From Scytalidium lignicola (taxonomy: Eukaryota > Ascomycota > Leotiomycetes): DNA of 46,364 bases. A program made the position numbers and the translations under genes. Shown one piece after another: positions 22,767 through 34,420 of this stretch (position 1 is its first letter; each line of letters begins with the position of its first letter). The DNA lies in the NCBI GenBank assembly GCA_002812745.2, contig NCSJ02000326.1, positions 1 to 46,364 of the forward strand, written 5' to 3'. The notes below the pieces were generated by a model. The model saw only the letters and a program-made list of their open reading frames with translations. It did no database searches and was not told the origin of the DNA.

Positions 22767-23900
22767 ATGGCTGACCTTGTCACGGACAGTCCGTCATCTC
22801 CATCTGCCTCCAAACCAACATATTCCTATCCCTTCGCCGCCGCACCCGATATAATACGCGCCCACCAGAAAGATGCCTATTTCGAGGGCGTGCTAACCTC
22901 CCATCTCTCCACCTTTCTTCGCCGTCTCTATGGCGCGCGATTCGTACACACCTACGCCTCTGAAGCGCAAACTTTCTCCGAGCTCCTCTACTTGGGCCTC
23001 ACGACTTTCATAGGCAATCGGACGCTGGGGGAGGAGTATTGCGATATCATACAAGTGGAGGATGATACGGGTCGATTACCGGAGATGTTCAGGCGCGCTG
23101 GATACATCTTGACAGCCGTACTGATGCCGTATGGCTTGAATCGCATCCTGCCAGGCTTCCGGGCAAGGGTTCGTGCAAAGCTAGAGAGTAATCTACGGCG
23201 GTTATCAAGGCAGGACCAGCAAAAGGGTTTTTCATTCTGGTTACAGAGCTACCTTGTCGAGAATCTTAACACCATCACAAGTCCATCGCCAGTACACGCT
23301 CTGACACTCGCCGTGTTTTACTTTTCGGGCAGCTATTACCAACTCTCGAAAAGAATATTTGGGCTGCGATACATTTTTACAAAGAAATTTGGCCCCTCAG
23401 AAGCTAGGGTAGGATACGAAGTTCTCGGCGTACTTCTTGCGTTGCAGCTTGGTGTGCAAGCATATTTGCATCTCCAGTCCACGATCCGATCGCTGAATGT
23501 TGCGAATACTCAAGCAGAGGTCAAAGGCACTGTTGGTCTTGACCACGGTGCCGACGTTTCCCTCAGCTTAAACAAGTATACCTCCAACAACGAGCTCCTT
23601 TTCTCCTCTGGCATCTCTGGACTTCCTCTTCCCCAAAATGCTCTTAGCCAAATGACACATACCCCTGTCTTACCCTCTGCGCGTTATGATCTCACGGATG
23701 TGGAAACCATGAAGTGGATTCAGGGGAAGCAGGCGAGGAAATGCACGCTTTGCCTTGAAGAGCTCAAAGACCCAGCTGCAGCGATATGTGGTCATGTGTT
23801 TTGCTGGACTTGCATAAGTGATTGGGTTAAGGAGAAGGAGGAGTGTCCACTTTGTAGAAGGGAGCTTAAAGGGCAACATGTTTTGCCGTTGAGAGGTTGA
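22767..23900 (+). CDS. pex10: Peroxin-10, RING E3 ligase
   Basis: One uninterrupted 377 aa frame. The Pex2/Pex12 N-terminal membrane domain occupies about residues 35-255; the protein opens with FAAAPDIIRAHQKDAYFEG and includes LGEEYCDI. A C3HC4 RING lies at the C-terminus with all eight ligands present: C326, C329, C341, H343, C346, C349, C360 and C363. PEX10 forms the peroxisomal membrane ubiquitin-ligase complex with PEX2 and PEX12, which ubiquitinates the cargo receptor PEX5 so that the PEX1/PEX6 ATPase can extract it. PEX1 itself lies at the right end of this window, 20 kb away, which is probably coincidence. Confidence 0.96.
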   Translation: MADLVTDSPSSPSASKPTYSYPFAAAPDIIRAHQKDAYFEGVLTSHLSTFLRRLYGARFVHTYASEAQTFSELLYLGLTTFIGNRTLGEEYCDIIQVEDDTGRLPEMFRRAGYILTAVLMPYGLNRILPGFRARVRAKLESNLRRLSRQDQQKGFSFWLQSYLVENLNTITSPSPVHALTLAVFYFSGSYYQLSKRIFGLRYIFTKKFGPSEARVGYEVLGVLLALQLGVQAYLHLQSTIRSLNVANTQAEVKGTVGLDHGADVSLSLNKYTSNNELLFSSGISGLPLPQNALSQMTHTPVLPSARYDLTDVETMKWIQGKQARKCTLCLEELKDPAAAICGHVFCWTCISDWVKEKEECPLCRRELKGQHVLPLRG

Positions 23901-24948
23901 GAGGTTGGTATATGTAATATAGAGATGTTGATATTTAAAATAGGGTTTCACGGCCGCGGAGTTTGGGGTTCTTGGGGTGTGGCATTAAAAGAGGGAATGA
24001 TTGTATCTGTAGGTTAATTAGATGATTAGTTTCGGCTTAAAGAAAGGTGTATAATGTACTGCTTGTACTCACATTGAGTCAACGTCTTATCTACTATACA
24101 TGCAACTTAGACCCTTATTGAGAGTCTCAAATAATATTAAAGATCTACCACCACCCTTTCATCTGAGATACTATCAGATAAAACCCAGCGATTAAAAAGT
24201 AACAGTTGCAATGCTAGAGGTCCATGAGACCTTTCAATAGCATATCGAATGTCAAATAATTTTCAGATGCTATTTACAAAAGCTCAATTTTGTTCTAAGT
24301 AGTAGCCTAATTCTGATCGATACATTCAGCTCGTTCTCTCATTTGCAAGGCTGGGTGCTTAACTGTCCCCTCAGACTCCAAGCCGCTTAAACTTCTCAGG
24401 CCAAAGTTATATTCGGAGTTACTGTCAGACTGTCCACATAAAACCCTTCATTCTCCTAAAACGGAGATAATTGTAAAGTGGGTTCAAAATGGCGTATGGG
24501 GTCCGAGAGGATACCATCACCGGCGCCTTCCTTCACTACGTTCAAGTCGACTTGTCTCTCACCGCTTCTTGACGCCAACCAAGATAGGGACAGCGACCAC
24601 TTCCTTTTTTTTTGTAACAGTAAGGCTTGCAAGGAAGTCACGCATTCGTGTTGAAAACGAGAGGACCGAACTGTACAAATAAGATCGGGATAAGATTTCT
24701 CCTAATGCAAGCTACCACTGTAGATGAGGGGGAGGTCGGCGGAATACTTCAGCCCTTCGGATTAATCCCCCTGTCCGAGCTTTTATTTCATCCTCATCCC
24801 TCATCCAAACCTTCTCAACATTGAAAATCTCCACAAATTATTAATCAATCCAATTGCCCTGCTTTCAACCTCCAACCCCAAAATTATATATACAAACTCA
24901 TAAGAGAGAAAGAAGGGTTTAAATTAAATTAATTTTTAATAAAAAATT
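23901..24948. other. Intergenic region with TATA-like box
   Basis: No gene was seen in about 1 kb. A TATATATA at 24885-24892 lies roughly 60 bp before the next start codon and is the likely core promoter of the small membrane-protein gene. Confidence 0.5.
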
Positions 24949-25329
24949 ATGTGGCCTATCAACCTCCCTTGGTTCGTCAGCCTCCACGCAGGCGGCCTGG
25001 CTTTACTTGGTCTCCGCATGCTATTCAGGACCGGTCCCGTATCTCCTAAGCTCGACAGCTCTGCTATGCTGGGAATCACCGCCGTAGCCCTCGGTATGAG
25101 CTACTTGAGTACATCGTATATGCCCGTCGAACAGAACCAATTCCTGCATGCTAGTGTGCCTATACGGATCCTTCTTGGAGTGCTGGCTGGGATAAGGGCT
25201 GCCATTGGAGGCGGATTGACTGCGCAGGGAAAGAGAGATTTGCTGGTTGTTTTGTTTTATGATGCGCTAGGTGGTCTGGCTGTAGGATGGTGGTTGGGCA
25301 AGTATGATGGGAGGATTGCCGGGTATTAA
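24949..25329 (+). CDS. Small membrane protein, unknown function
   Basis: A single 126 aa frame with clear membrane character. Hydrophobic segments lie at about residues 5-25, 40-58, 70-88 and 97-115, separated by short charged turns, and there is no cleavable signal sequence that I can define. Strong codon regularity and a TATA box about 60 bp upstream support a real gene. I do not recognise the family, and no catalytic motif is visible. It is convergent with the acyltransferase gene, 267 bp away. Confidence 0.7.
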   Translation: MWPINLPWFVSLHAGGLALLGLRMLFRTGPVSPKLDSSAMLGITAVALGMSYLSTSYMPVEQNQFLHASVPIRILLGVLAGIRAAIGGGLTAQGKRDLLVVLFYDALGGLAVGWWLGKYDGRIAGY

Positions 25330-25596
25330 TTTTGGGTTCTTCTCGTGAAGACGCAAGATATGAAAGTGGTATTGGCTAGGTAAGTTATCCTTTTGGATAT
25401 TGGTTGTTTTATTGTATCTAAGTCTTGAAAATTAGGCTTATGTATATACCCGAAATGGAATTGCAAGAACTCCCCTCTAAAGCTTCTATCATCGAATAAT
25501 GGTAATTCTATATCTTTATGAAAATTATTGAGTTCTCCTTGTCTATACCCGAGTATTCTATGATTATGATCTATGGTGCTTTTATTATCCTTCTAT

Positions 25597-27273
25597 CTAG
25601 AATGCAATTCCACTTTCCCACCAGTGTTTCCCTCTGTACCAGCGAAACCAAAGACTATTATCCCAACACCAGGCTCCTTCATCTGCATATCCAAATCCAA
25701 GCCCTCGAAATAATGAATAAGGTATAGGCTGATAGAGATACAAACCACCACGAGCAAAATTGTCATTTATCCAAGGAGCAGTCCAACATAACCATGCCAA
25801 GGTAATTGTGAAATTTCCAGCCTGCCGTAACCCAAGTGGGAGTTTACATATGGTCGTCTCAAATTGTTTACAGATTGCAGTCTGCATTATAACACCCACA
25901 GCTTGGAGCATGAAGAACACTATCATGTCAAGCGGTTTAGTCGGTGGGAAATTCGTGAACGCGCCAGCAAAATGGAAAAGGCCAGAGATAAAGAAAGCAA
26001 TGAGAACGTCAACAACTTTTGTGGTATTAGATCGAGCTGATGGCAAGATTCCACACTGGATGAGATAAGTCGTTGGAGCGGAGAAGAAGAGGCGAAACAT
26101 TTGATGCCACCGGCCTCCCCAAAGTCCGGCCAGCCCCTTGTCGAACACCGGTTTGAATGATCCCCAGGTGTTGATGTAATACCATGTCTCTGATCTAAGC
26201 CCAACGACTTTGGGGCCAAGGAGAAAACAATAGATAAAGGGTATGAGAAGGAATGCCAGTTCTAGGGCAATAGTAATGGTAAGAAAGGCTAGTGTAAGCC
26301 GAAAGATGCGGAGTGTTAACGGAGACAGTGCTGAGAGATGAGGAGGAAGTGGATAGTCATTTGGCCCAAATAGGAAGTATGGGTCTTTCATCGTGATAAC
26401 CTTCAGAGCGTCGAGCAGGATATAGCCAACAATAATTTTAGGAGTAATTGCTTGCAATAATTTGGCACGGCTATCGTACCGTTTTATACCCACAGATGAC
26501 ACACCCTTTAGAGAGGCTTCGTCAATCGGTTCTCCAAGATCATGTTTCACGAACGGCGGCAGGTCGGGCATGGTTTGGACACGCCAGTTCCAACCCGGAC
26601 CTCGGAAGTTGACTAGAAGATCCAAGATCCAGCTTATCCTGTCCGAAAGCTTGTCTGGATATGACTGCCAGTAGTATTCGAGACTTCCAATTTCCTTGAT
26701 CCCATCCGCTTCACCAATAGTCTCACTTGACCTATCTTCCTTCGAAGCCTTGCCATTCGTATACTTCCCTCTCTTCCGTAAGACGTCTCCGCCGTCCTTC
26801 ATGAACCTATATCCTGGATCCTTAACAACTTCTCTCTCCTTCTCAAATTTCACATCTTTGTGACTCCCTCTCTTCCACTCCAATTTCTCTACCCTCTTCG
26901 CCTCCCATTGCGGCCGGTTAACCACTAACCACGTAAAACTCCACACAATTCCCCACACGCAAATCAGTCCTCCAATAAACCCAAATCCAGGATTAATACT
27001 GCTAACCCTCAATATCGTGTGTGCATTGAACGCAGTAATGATCGCAAGCACGCCCCATCGCGCTGCGTAGAGATAGGGACGCCGGGTGTGAGAAATGCAG
27101 AGGTAGAATAGTAGGAGGAAGCAGGGGAAAAAGTGGTACGGGAAAATAAAAGGGATTAGTTGGTGCGTTGCTTCGAGTTCATTATATGAGACGCGGTAGG
27201 CTGAGAATAACTCAGAAGGGGTTGGAAGATGTTGTGGCTTAATTTGGGGGTGAGGAAACATCGTGTTTGCCAC
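25597..27273 (-). CDS. Wax-synthase-like MBOAT acyltransferase
   Basis: One 558 aa intronless frame. A membrane-rich N-terminus (about residues 40-125) is followed by a charged cytosolic loop, then GPGWNWRVQTMPDLPP, typical of fungal wax-synthase-domain proteins. The LDALKVITMKDPYF stretch comes next, then GLWGGRWHQMFRLFFSAPTTYL, and FFISGLFHFAGA, whose His is the likely catalytic residue of this membrane O-acyltransferase family. More membrane segments follow. Relatives transfer acyl groups from acyl-CoA to alcohols or secondary metabolites at the ER; the substrate here is unknown. No biosynthetic cluster surrounds it. Confidence 0.82.
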   Translation of the reverse strand: MANTMFPHPQIKPQHLPTPSELFSAYRVSYNELEATHQLIPFIFPYHFFPCFLLLFYLCISHTRRPYLYAARWGVLAIITAFNAHTILRVSSINPGFGFIGGLICVWGIVWSFTWLVVNRPQWEAKRVEKLEWKRGSHKDVKFEKEREVVKDPGYRFMKDGGDVLRKRGKYTNGKASKEDRSSETIGEADGIKEIGSLEYYWQSYPDKLSDRISWILDLLVNFRGPGWNWRVQTMPDLPPFVKHDLGEPIDEASLKGVSSVGIKRYDSRAKLLQAITPKIIVGYILLDALKVITMKDPYFLFGPNDYPLPPHLSALSPLTLRIFRLTLAFLTITIALELAFLLIPFIYCFLLGPKVVGLRSETWYYINTWGSFKPVFDKGLAGLWGGRWHQMFRLFFSAPTTYLIQCGILPSARSNTTKVVDVLIAFFISGLFHFAGAFTNFPPTKPLDMIVFFMLQAVGVIMQTAICKQFETTICKLPLGLRQAGNFTITLAWLCWTAPWINDNFARGGLYLYQPIPYSLFRGLGFGYADEGAWCWDNSLWFRWYRGKHWWESGIAF

Positions 27274-27761
27274 CTAGGTTTAATGGAACACTTATTTTGT
27301 GTAGCAATGGAGTTTGGCGATCGTCATGAAATTTGAGATGAGAGACCGGTCCAGAGTCGCCCTTGGACTGAGGATGGAGGATTGAGACTGTAATTAATCA
27401 TGACTGCGAGGGAAGTAGGTGCATTGGCGGTATGATTTGTTTTGGGGCAATATGTTGGCGGTAATTAAACCTGAAGGCTTGAAAGTACCAGTAAAAAGTG
27501 GGCAGTCCTGCTTCCAACTGTTTGGCCTGACGTAAGAGGAAGGCTGCCGATCAGCCTTGTGAAAAAAGCACTGTAATATACATTGTTTGGACCTCCCATT
27601 TATGTGTTTATTGGGCTTGAATTTATATTACAGTACTAAGTATATTAAGCTAGTGGGTTATACTTCAATATCCAAGGCTTGGCGAATTATTTATCTCGAA
27701 TTTGAAAATGAGGGGAAGCCCAATAAAGAGGAGGATGAGACCTAAAACTTCAACTATCTCT
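27274..27761. other. Upstream region of the acyltransferase gene
   Basis: No gene was seen. It lies between the 3' end of the Hel2-like gene and the start of the acyltransferase gene (both minus strand), so it holds a terminator and a promoter. Confidence 0.5.
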
Positions 27762-30274
27762 TTAACCCCAATTCATCAGGACTTGCTTCTTTCCCTTATT
27801 TCCTTTCCTCTTTCCCTGGGCACCATCTATATTGTTGTTATTCTCTGCATTAATATCGGCGCTACTTGATCCTGCCCAAGCATTTCCAGCGCTTTTGCCC
27901 CCATCTCTCCTGACCATACCCGTTCCGTACCCAAAGATGGTGCTTTGAGGTTTAGCGGCTGGTGGGAGGGCTGGAAAAGCGTCGCTACCTGTTGGGAGCG
28001 CTCGACTAGGGAGGCCTCTGGACGCTGGCCTTGAAGTCGGCGGTGTTGGGCGCGCAGATGTTGGGTTGGACGATGGAGCAGACGATGAATTTGCCCATGG
28101 CATCGCGCCTACCCTACTTGCACCTGATCGACTAGAAGACGATGCTCCTGCAGGAGTTGGTAAACTAGGGAATGCACTACCCGATGGACCCGGAGCAGAA
28201 GCACCACCCCAAGACTGAGTTTTAGATACGGAAGACCTCGAGCTTTGAGCTGTAGAGGATTTGAGCTTCAAGACTCTCGTGCTCTTCGCAGACGTAGGAG
28301 CAGGTAACACTGGAGACAAAGCTGTTACGCCAGCCCAGCCCAGTGATTGCGAGTTACCTCTTAATCCGCTGGGTCCAGGAAGTGATGGATAGTCCTCATT
28401 GATAGCTCGCCAGTCATTCCATGCGGTCCGCAAGGTATCTGCCTTGGATTTGTCTTCGTAAAGGTCGGCAACCTCTCGTATTAAGGTGCCAATGGCATTT
28501 GAAGAGGTGTCAGAAAAGAGAGCAAAGAACGAGTCAATGAGACCGGTGGCAGTAATAGCTCCTGTTTTGAAGGATGATATTGAGCTTCGAAATTGATTCA
28601 TCTTTGATTCGTCGTTTTGAAGGAGAATACCAGCACGCTCAATCACTGCCCGATGCCTGACCTGACGAGCAAGTTCTTGAGGGGTAAGTTCGGCTCGAGA
28701 CATTTCCATATTTCTTATTGAGTCGGTTATAGCTTCGACATTTCCTGATGGCCTAGGAACTGATATGCTGGGAGGATCTTGAGGCGCTGCAGACGGTCGA
28801 GCTGCTGCTGTGGGGGCAGCCGTTAATTGGCCTCCGAAATTACGTGTAGATACAGATTGGGCACTATGAATTGCCATCTGCCGTTGGAAAACCTGTTCAT
28901 CTCGACGAAGGGGCTGAGCACTTGATGGAGGTATAGGTTCGGAATTAGGATCCCTTCCTCGCCCTCGTCCCCTCCCCTCTCGTTGGCTTCCTCCTCCTCT
29001 TCTCTCCTGAACGTAAGGCGCTCGATAATCGAAAGCTGATATATCTACAATTCTTGCGTCTCTCCGAACGTCTTTCGACAAAGAATTTCCATGCTCTTCG
29101 AGTTGATGTGCCTTGAGATCCATCTCCGAAGGGAAAACAATAAACTTCTTTTCTAAACACTCCCTATCGATACACAAGAAGTGATCTTTCCGGAAGTGAG
29201 CTTCCAGCGAGTTATAATCAACGTAGTACTGTGGTTGTCCGCCTCGCCTGTCACAAATAAAGCATCTTTCATGCTTTTCTCGGCAGTGCACATATAACTC
29301 GTCATCGCCATAGAAACGCTGACCACAAAAGCCGCACAAGGGGTGACCTTTGAATCCACTCTGGTCAATCGCCCCAGGATTATCATCTCCTTTCTTCATG
29401 TGCCGGTCCAATTCCTTATCTGTAAATAACTCGTGCTCGTGCGTAAAGACTTTCTTATGTCGAGTGCACAGATCACACATTTTCTTGTGATGTGCTGATC
29501 GTACATGACGATGCAGATCTGGCCATCCAAGACAAGCAACATCGCATTCGCTATCCGGACAATTGTATCTTAAAAGCAGCAGCGTATCCTCGACAATTTC
29601 TACCTTTTCGTATCTAATGCCAATATTTGAATCGCTGCTTACAATATCTGCATCTGAATACTCTTCGTATCTTTTATTGGCATCATCTGTAAATATAACA
29701 AAGGGTGATGACGTCTAGACAGAGATGTTAGTAGTGTAACAATATGTCTAAAGTTGCAGGGAAAGGGCGGTGTAATACATACCCTACAGTGCGCGCAATC
29801 CTTGGTCTTATAGAGCGCTCTCATCCTCAATCCACAGATGTGACAGGTCCTATGATTACAAGGCGCAACAGAATGGTGCACTATAGTCGAAGCACAAATA
29901 AAGCACACATCATCCGCGTCTTCCTCCTCACCTGTCTGAGTACTTTCCTTCGTTTTAGCGGTCGCCGGATCTTGTTGCTGTGGTTTCAAAAATCTAGCAG
30001 CTAGATCTGTGGTGTTCATGGCAGGCAAAGTCCCATCTTGAACAGCAGTCCCAGCCCGGTTGCCACCTCTTCCTCGGCCACGTCTGCCACCGCGAGAGTC
30101 GGTGTGACCCGTAGAATCTCCATTGCGCCCTTCATTGCCATGACCACCTCGTCCCCGACCTCGACCTCGACTTCTTCCTCCTCTTTGCCCATCGATACGG
30201 GCAGGCAATTGAGGATCGCTTGGCGCGTTCGAAGAACTAGCCACAGTTGGGGCTGGACTTGGTGTTGAAGCCAT
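27762..30274 (-). CDS. hel2: Hel2/ZNF598-type RING E3 ubiquitin ligase
   Basis: Exons 29783-30274 and 27762-29714 (68 nt intron) give 814 aa. An Arg/Gly-rich tail comes first, then a RING at residues 124-163 (C124, C127, C139, H141, C144, C147, C160, C163) that ends exactly at the intron. The second exon begins TSSPFVIFTDDA and carries a run of C2H2-type fingers (CPDSECDVACLGWPDLHRH, LCGFCGQRFYGDDELYVHC, CFICDRRG, CLEKKF). A long Ser/Pro/Ala-rich disordered tail ends the protein. Hel2 recognises collided ribosomes, ubiquitinates small-subunit proteins such as uS10 and starts ribosome-associated quality control. The start chosen is ATG 30274; a longer form beginning at 30575 through a 144 nt intron (30301-30444) is in frame. 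Confidence 0.92.
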
Positions 30275-30300
30275 TGCGTCTGATTCCTTACGCTTGTCCC

Positions 30301-30858
30301 TGAATTAAAGCTTGTGTTAGAATATTGTTGATCGACTTAGCGTCCAGTATGCCCCAAGAGGCGGATGTTCCTCTCGAAAAGGAGGTGTTATGTTGCTCGC
30401 CGCGTCGTGGTAAGAAATGGAAGAAAGCAGTTGACGTTAGGTACCTTTTTTGAAGGGTACGGAGGTAGTGGGGTTGGTTATTAAGCGACCCCTCGAAAGG
30501 CTGTGGAGTCACACCGAATCCGCCCCCAGCAACTGTAGTGAGGCTTGCCCACGAGGCTGACAAATTAAGACTCATCTGAAGAGGCGCGTTTCAAAGAACA
30601 GATCGGATACTATTTAAGATTCGTAATTCGGTGACTACATGATGCGCTATACACTGGGCGACTGCTACTGATTTCATTCGAAGTGCAAAGAGATCTACTG
30701 CCTTATGACCCCTGCTATCAATCTTGTCCCCAGGAACCAAAGGCCCATCCGACCAAAATTCAGTTGAACGCCGCTACCATTGCCTTAATATTCAAATGAT
30801 GCTTGCCACTGTGCACACCAATGCCTATCAAACTCCGGTTCAAAAACACCTCATAAAA
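30301..30858. other. 5' region of hel2 with possible upstream exon
   Basis: Between the Hel2 and SWIB genes (both minus) lies a minus-strand frame starting at ATG 30575. Donor GTACC at 30444 and acceptor CAG at 30301-30303 would join it in frame to Hel2, adding residues before MASTPSP. The rest shows no gene. Confidence 0.4.
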
Positions 30859-31882
30859 TCATTCGTCGATATCGTATAGCTGCTTTCCTAAAATCTTGTT
30901 CATTGTGAACATGTGTACTCTGTCTTGCTTAAAAACCGACTGCATTTTGTGGTCACAGATGATCTGGCGTTTGTCCGCTGGATCCTGCAGGTCGCGCTCC
31001 TTAATGTACTCCCAGATCTTCTTTACAACCTGCGGGCGCGAGAGCTATTTGCCATTAGTGGGCGCTACATGTTTATGAGATACCATTGATACTCACGGTA
31101 GATTCACCAACCAGCTCGGCTAGTGGCGCGGAGAGATTGTATTTTTTCTTGTGGTAGATTAGCAATGGGGAATATGGCGGATAGAACTAGTAGAATGCTG
31201 GGAGAGCTCACATGAAAGCCTCCCTTTCTTGTAACCTCCTTTGGTTCTCCATCAGAACCTAGTTCTAGGTCGCTATCATCTGCAGATTTAACCTTCGTGG
31301 CACTCTTTTTTTTTGGAGTTTTCTTCCTCACAATCATCGCCTTTTTATTAACACCGCCTCGGGTGGGTCTGGCTCGATTATTCTCTTGCGCCTGTAACAT
31401 TGCGGCAAGCTTCGCATCATCTACCTCGGCTTTTCGTTTCTTTTTTGGAGAACTATTCTCGTACGAGCCATCGTCAGTGTCTGTATGTGATTGTCTCTTT
31501 TCGGAAGTCTTCTCCGTCGCATGACCATTTGTTACAGGTGGTGAAGGCGCTGTTGTAGTTGCCGTAGTGGCACCATCATGCTCACTGGTGAACTTGTCGA
31601 AACGCTCTAGGATTAACGCCTGGACGGCTTGCTAGAAGATATAAGCATCAGGAACGCTTCTGGTGAGAAAATTCTAAGATTCTCTTACCTTCTGCTCGGC
31701 TATATCATGATCAAGAGCGGCTTGTAAACCTTTACGGATCTGCTTTGCTGAGATAGTGTTAAGATCTGCCGTAGCAAGAATGCCGTCAATGATTCCTGAA
31801 TACTGCGTCGTTTCTTCTGGAGTCACTAGAGCGCGAGTTAGTTACCTGGAGGGCCTTGGACTTCGCTTTGCTTACAAGACAT
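30859..31882 (-). CDS. DEK_C and SWIB-domain protein (UAF30/Tri1-like)
   Basis: Five exons (31876-31882, 31689-31825, 31212-31631, 31097-31147, 30859-31044) give 266 aa. The first exon is only 7 nt (ATGTCTT), and splicing yields MSLTPEETTQYSG. Residues about 1-65 form a DEK_C-type helical domain. A basic, disordered linker follows, with KKKRK and KKTPKKK tracts that could serve as nuclear signals. The SWIB/MDM2 domain (about 185-262) reads GGFHKKYNLS, then LSRPQVVKKIWEYIKERDLQDP and VHMFTMNKIL. Relatives include yeast UAF30 (RNA polymerase I upstream activation factor), its paralogue Tri1 and fission-yeast Spp27. A nuclear transcription or chromatin role is likely. Confidence 0.9.
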
Positions 31883-34420
31883 CTTGCTCGCTGCGCAGAT
31901 GTAGACTTGAATTTCTTGAAAATATACGGCCGAGTTCTATATGAACTTGTTTTCGATCGTAGAAGGGATCTAAACAGCGGTTGCCGTCCGGACAATATGC
32001 CTTTCACACCCGTGAGAACAGACTGGAGTCAAACCGAACTGGATATGGCGACAGAACGCGCCAGGTCTGTCGGTCAGCAATAACTTTGTCGCATAAAGTC
32101 GCAGCGGTCTTATTGATGAAGGTGCACGCAAATAATGTTGCTGTTGAAATATGACGGGCATTGGCTGGCGAAATCAAATATGTTGAAGTTGATGCGATTG
32201 GAAAGGTAAAGGTGAGGAATGGTCATATGGAAGAGGTTCGGCATGGAGTGCAGATGTGGCTGAAGTGGCTGGATACTAGTTCTGGACCGGCAGTCTAGAA
32301 TTTGGAGCACTTTGGACCTCAACCTCGACAACTATTAAGCAAGAGGTGGTATGGGCAGACATCTGAAAATACCAGAGATTCATTATATGATTTATTTAGA
32401 CCTATTTGCNAAAAAAAATTGTTGATCGGAGTACTTGAATTAAGTTCATGTTCTTCCGCCAAAACGAGTCACTTGCAGGTCCTGGTCACGTACCCGTAAG
32501 CCAAGATGAGGCGTCGTGCATGCGAACACCTAACAATCAGTCAAACAGTTAGTCGAGTAGCAAGCAAAACAAATATTAACTATGGATCACCTCCTTCTAC
32601 AATTGTAACATGTTGTTTCATTGATACTCAAAGTATAAGTATGATTCGTTATTGCATTCTTCCCTTCAAAGGCATGAACAGGGAATATAAACATGCTTTG
32701 CTTATCTACCGGCTCGTCTCGCATCCTCCCAGAGCTTAAAATGAAATCAGATTCAACAAAATACGAGTAGAGAAATAATCACAGCACCACACGTTTAATT
32801 TCCATAAATATATGGCGGTTGGATGATAAGAAATCATATTCAGTCCACTATACTCGATATTTGTCCTTTTACAGTGCNAAAAAGTGGTATAAATCGGCTC
32901 ATTTGGAGCGTTGCGGGGTGGTCCAGAGATGGGAAGGCGCGTTCTTCCGAGGATCCCAGGGACCTTATTTTCCCAAGAACATCAACTGCAGGATTGTGGT
33001 TCGGGGACCCAGGTATTTACCACCATTACACGTTTTCGCATCTTCGGTTTATATTTCAATGTACATTATCATCCAATTATTTATGCTACCCCTGATAATT
33101 ACACCCTTTGTCTCGGGCTCCTAGCCGCGCGGTTGCAGGAGCACAAGAGGTAGGCCTTGCAGACGCTGACGATGAAACGCCTTCCAAATTTCAATCCATC
33201 TTTGCTTGCACTAGCATCAACGCTAAAGGTTAATGCTTGATTGAATTCTATTCCAAAGCAGCCATTCGTGAAAGATATTTTCGGATTCTCCTTAACAGGA
33301 GTGATAGCCGGAAAGCAAAAGCAATGCTATATGTTCTGGGCGGCAGAGCAATAATTGGGCTCAGTGATGCCTGAGTAAGCATCAGCCTTGTGTATGTAAA
33401 GCGCCATGCAAATCGGAGGGAAAATAAGACTTCGACAAGCTGAAAACTACTTTTATACTATATCTATTGATTCAAGGTCTTTTTACAAAAGTTTCTGGTT
33501 TCTTCTCTCCGTGGCACCATATACTTTGTTTCATTTATAAATTACCTTAAATACCGTTTTGTGTTTTAAACACTTATTAGCTCAATATGTTTTACTATAG
33601 AATCATCAATACCTACTGTGGTATTATCCGGTCTAATGGTAGTACTAACAAGTTCTACAACCACATGCCCATGAAGAACAGTCTTGTTGCTGCTATTTTT
33701 GGATATAAAAGGCTTGCTACCTCTAAAGCTACTAAGACTAGCCTTGAGGGGAAACCTATCTGCTTATCAAACAACCTTAAACTTAAAGCAAATGACGTTT
33801 GTATTAGGTATTTATATAGAATTAGCGTTTCCTTATGGTAACTGATACAATATCCAGGAAATCCAACAACAAAAGCAAGACGGACGATGGCATGCATATC
33901 ACTGCAGTTGTTACGAATAAGACAAAGACTAAAGTCCAAACCATCCACTTACCGATGCCGAAAAACAAATAGATATAGATCAAGTTACACAAAATACGTT
34001 TTAGGAGAGAGGGATGTGGATTTAGAGAAGGATTTATTTTTGTAATTTTCCCTCCATATACAAAAAAGTCGTCTATACCTAGCCACTTAGAGACAGAACA
34101 GTTTGTAGTTACGTAAGGACGCTGGGATGATTTGAAAGTACTTTGTACGAGCTTTAAGAGTCTAGGCCTCTAAATTGTTTTGAGTATAGGGCAAAGGCAA
34201 ACAAACTTCAATTTCTGATAACATCTGTTAGTGTGTTGTCACACCTGACGTACTGAGCTCTGGTGGGGTGAGAATAATGACACCAACTATATCAGTATCT
34301 TTGCACCACAGTCAAATATTCCTTAGCTCATTCTGTTCATTATTTTTGCTTGATATGATCTATTGTATGATACAACACCCAGCGTTATTTTGATGATACA
34401 GAGGCATCTTTATTATCTCT
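31883..34420. other. Gene-free stretch
   Basis: About 2.5 kb contains only short frames without recognisable domains. Two N bases (32410, 32878) precede A runs. The left part holds the promoter of the SWIB gene and the right part the 3' flank of CCT2. From about 33.4 kb the DNA is AT-rich. The small plus-strand frame near 33587-33841 has no supporting features. Confidence 0.5.

Noticed and set aside
25597..27273. Secondary-metabolite cluster around the wax-synthase-like gene
   Set aside because: Neighbours are a small membrane protein, a ubiquitin ligase and a peroxin. No synthase, P450 or transporter lies nearby.
33587..33948. Small frames on both strands near 33.7 kb
   Set aside because: AT-rich, overlapping each other, no homology recognised and no splice partners.
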